From positions 1 to 64,000 of the forward strand of contig NZ_JAUTWS010000018.1 in NCBI RefSeq assembly GCF_030657435.1: a stretch of 64,000 nt of DNA, given 5' to 3'. Origin of the DNA: Paracraurococcus lichenis. Its GTDB lineage: Bacteria; Pseudomonadota; Alphaproteobacteria; Acetobacterales; Acetobacteraceae. The position numbers were made by a program, and so were the translations under genes. Under the pieces are notes generated by a model that was not told the DNA's origin, made no database searches, and saw only the letters and a list, made by a program, of their open reading frames with translations. This document shows, piece after piece, positions 62,211 through 64,000 of the stretch; the first letter of the stretch is position 1; every line of letters begins with the position of its first letter.

Positions 62211-64000
62211 ATGCATGCCTACCGCACCCATACCTGCGGCGCCCTCCGCGCCACCGACGCCGGCCAGACCGTGCGCCTCTCCGGCTGGGTGCACCGCAAG
62301 CGGGACCATGGCGGGCTGCTGTTCATCGACCTGCGCGATCATTACGGCCTGACGCAATGCGTGGTGGCGACGGGCAGCCCGGTCTTCGAGGCCGCGGACC
62401 GGCTGCGGGCCGAGAGCGTGATCACCGTGACCGGCGAAGTGGTGCCGCGCGAGCCCGGCACCATCAATGCGAAGCTGCCGACCGGCGAGATCGAGTTGCG
62501 GGTGCGCGAGCTGGTCCTGCAATCCGGCGCCGAGGTGCTGCCTTTCCAGATCGCCGGCGAACAGGATGCGCCTGAGGAACTGCGCCTGCGCTACCGCTTC
62601 CTGGATCTCCGGCGGGAGCGGCTGCAGCGCAACATGATCCTGCGCGCCCAGGTCATCCAGGACATCCGGGAGCGGATGATCGCCACCGGCTTCAACGAGT
62701 TCCAGACGCCGATCCTGACGGTGTCCAGCCCCGAGGGCGCGCGCGACTTCCTGGTCCCGGCCCGGCTGCATCCCGGCAAGTTCTACGCCCTGCCGCAGGC
62801 GCCGCAGCAATACAAGCAGCTCACCATGGTCGCGGGCTTCGACCGCTACTTCCAGATCGCCCCCTGCTTCCGCGACGAGGCCGGCCGCGCCGATAGAACC
62901 CTCATGTTCTACCAGCTCGATGTCGAGATGAGCTTCGTCACCCAGGAGGACGTCTTCACGACGATGGAGCCGGTGCTGCGCGGCACCTTCGAGCGCTTCG
63001 CCGAGGGCCGCCACGTGGATGCCGGCCCCTGGATCCGCATCCCCTATGCCCAGGCGATGCTCGACTACGGCACGGACAAGCCGGACCTGCGCAACCCGCT
63101 GGTGATCCGCGACGTGACGGCGCAATTCGCCGGTTCCGGCTTCGGGCTCTTCGCCAAGATCGCCGCCGGCGGCGGCGTGGTGCGCGCCATCCCGGCGCCG
63201 GGCGCGGGCGGCAATCCGCGGTCCTTCTTCGACAAGATGAACGAATGGGCGCGCGAGCAGGGCGCCGGTGGCCTCGGCTACATCACCTTCGAGGCTGCCC
63301 CCGCCGGAGGCGACGAAGCCATCCCGAAGGGCCCGATCGCCCGCAACCTGGAAGCCGACCGCGCCGAGGCGATCCGCGCCGCCTGCGGGCTCAAGGCGGG
63401 CGACGCGGTGTTCTTCGCCGCGGGCAAGGAGGCCGAGGCCGCCAAGCTCGCCGGCCAGGCCCGCCTCAGGCTCGGCACCGACCTCGGCCTGACGGCCAAG
63501 GAGGGCTTCCGCTTCTGCTGGATCACCGACTTCCCCTTCTACGAGCTGAACGAGGAGACGGGGCAGGTGGACTTCAGCCACAACCCCTTCTCCATGCCGC
63601 AGGGGGAGATGGAGGCGCTGGAGACGAAGGACCCGCTGACCATCCCCGCCTTCCAGTACGACGTAGTCTGCAACGGCTACGAGATGGCCTCTGGCGCGAT
63701 CCGCAACCACAAGGCGGAGATCATGGTGAAGGCCTTCGGCATCGCGGGCTACCCGCCCGAGGCCGTGGAGGAACGCTTCGGCGGCATGCTGAACGCCTTC
63801 CGCTACGGCGCCCCGCCGCACGGCGGCATGGCGGCCGGCATCGACCGCATCGTCATGCTGCTGGCCGAGGAGCCCAACCTGCGCGAGGTGAACCTCTTCC
63901 CCATGAACCAGCAGGGAGAGGAGCTGATGATGGGCTCGCCCTCCCCGGTGGAGGAGCCGCGGCTGAAGGAACTCCATATCCGTACCGTGCTGCCGCCGGC
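62211..64000 (+). CDS. aspS: Aspartyl-tRNA synthetase (3' partial)
   Basis: The first 596 residues of class II AspRS; the frame is still open at the right edge. N-terminal anticodon-binding OB fold ([25 protein letters not shown]), class II motif 2 ([23 protein letters not shown]), the bacterial GAD insertion, and motif 3 ([19 protein letters not shown]). Charges tRNA-Asp; whether it also charges tRNA-Asn was not judged. The start ATG lacks a clear ribosome site (upstream is T-rich), so a leaderless or weak start is possible. Confidence 0.95.
   Translation, partial: MHAYRTHTCGALRATDAGQTVRLSGWVHRKRDHGGLLFIDLRDHYGLTQCVVATGSPVFEAADRLRAESVITVTGEVVPREPGTINAKLPTGEIELRVRELVLQSGAEVLPFQIAGEQDAPEELRLRYRFLDLRRERLQRNMILRAQVIQDIRERMIATGFNEFQTPILTVSSPEGARDFLVPARLHPGKFYALPQAPQQYKQLTMVAGFDRYFQIAPCFRDEAGRADRTLMFYQLDVEMSFVTQEDVFTTMEPVLRGTFERFAEGRHVDAGPWIRIPYAQAMLDYGTDKPDLRNPLVIRDVTAQFAGSGFGLFAKIAAGGGVVRAIPAPGAGGNPRSFFDKMNEWAREQGAGGLGYITFEAAPAGGDEAIPKGPIARNLEADRAEAIRAACGLKAGDAVFFAAGKEAEAAKLAGQARLRLGTDLGLTAKEGFRFCWITDFPFYELNEETGQVDFSHNPFSMPQGEMEALETKDPLTIPAFQYDVVCNGYEMASGAIRNHKAEIMVKAFGIAGYPPEAVEERFGGMLNAFRYGAPPHGGMAAGIDRIVMLLAEEPNLREVNLFPMNQQGEELMMGSPSPVEEPRLKELHIRTVLPP

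Overview
The window is about 64 kb of very GC-rich DNA from a free-living Gram-negative bacterium, most likely an alphaproteobacterium of the Acetobacteraceae (Roseomonas-like). That placement is inferred from four orphan Bug/TctC-type solute-binding proteins, a membrane urate hydroxylase (PuuD), LptF-LptG-LptD, an aa3-type cytochrome oxidase subunit IV, and the block purN-purM/DUF2066/CDP-alcohol transferase/AI-2E/hdaA/ppk/ppx/rnd/aspS. No rRNA, IS element, prophage, integrase or CRISPR array was seen. There is one tRNA, tRNA-Ala(CGC).

Layout. 1-5847: a carbohydrate-type ABC importer (binding protein cut by the left edge, two permeases, ATPase), then an Ldh-family oxidoreductase and an unrecognised protein. 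5942-8526: a two-gene urate module (NCS2 permease and PuuD). 8606-12856: a secreted hydrolase on the minus strand, argG, an unusual potassium channel with a zinc ribbon, a small exported protein and a NUDIX hydrolase. 12954-15470: a visibly less GC-rich single-gene island encoding a membrane-anchored STAND-type P-loop ATPase with twelve 22-residue leucine-rich repeats; this is the best candidate for an undescribed system. 15457-21474: Bug protein, MscS channel, PaiB-like protein, an AT-rich orphan gene, a DMT exporter, and the overlapping set yggT-yggU-folD. 21614-28142: tRNA-Ala, an OmpR-type response regulator, an antiporter, an HdeD-like protein, a two-part chromate transporter, an SDR and a coiled-coil protein. 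28536-36538 and on to 38871: SHOCT protein, TonB-dependent receptor with DUF2946, FAD-linked dehydrogenase, Uma2 protein, and lptF-lptG-lptD.

39106-48686: two tandem Bug proteins, a DUF1835 protein, a pair of paralogous small exported glycine-rich proteins, a DUF1203 protein, an ABC-F ATPase, a carboxylate-amine ligase, ndk and another Bug protein. 48815-64000: the housekeeping block for purine synthesis, phospholipid headgroup transfer, replication control (hdaA), polyphosphate (ppk/ppx), RNase D and AspRS. It is interrupted by an unrecognised membrane protein and by a DMT transporter gene broken by one extra base in a G run.

Non-coding features of note are three copies of a 41-nt REP-like hairpin whose stem changes in a compensatory way, a 69-nt multi-stem inverted repeat between purM and the DUF2066 gene, several terminator-like hairpins, and clusters of hairpins at 25114-25200 and 38880-39003.
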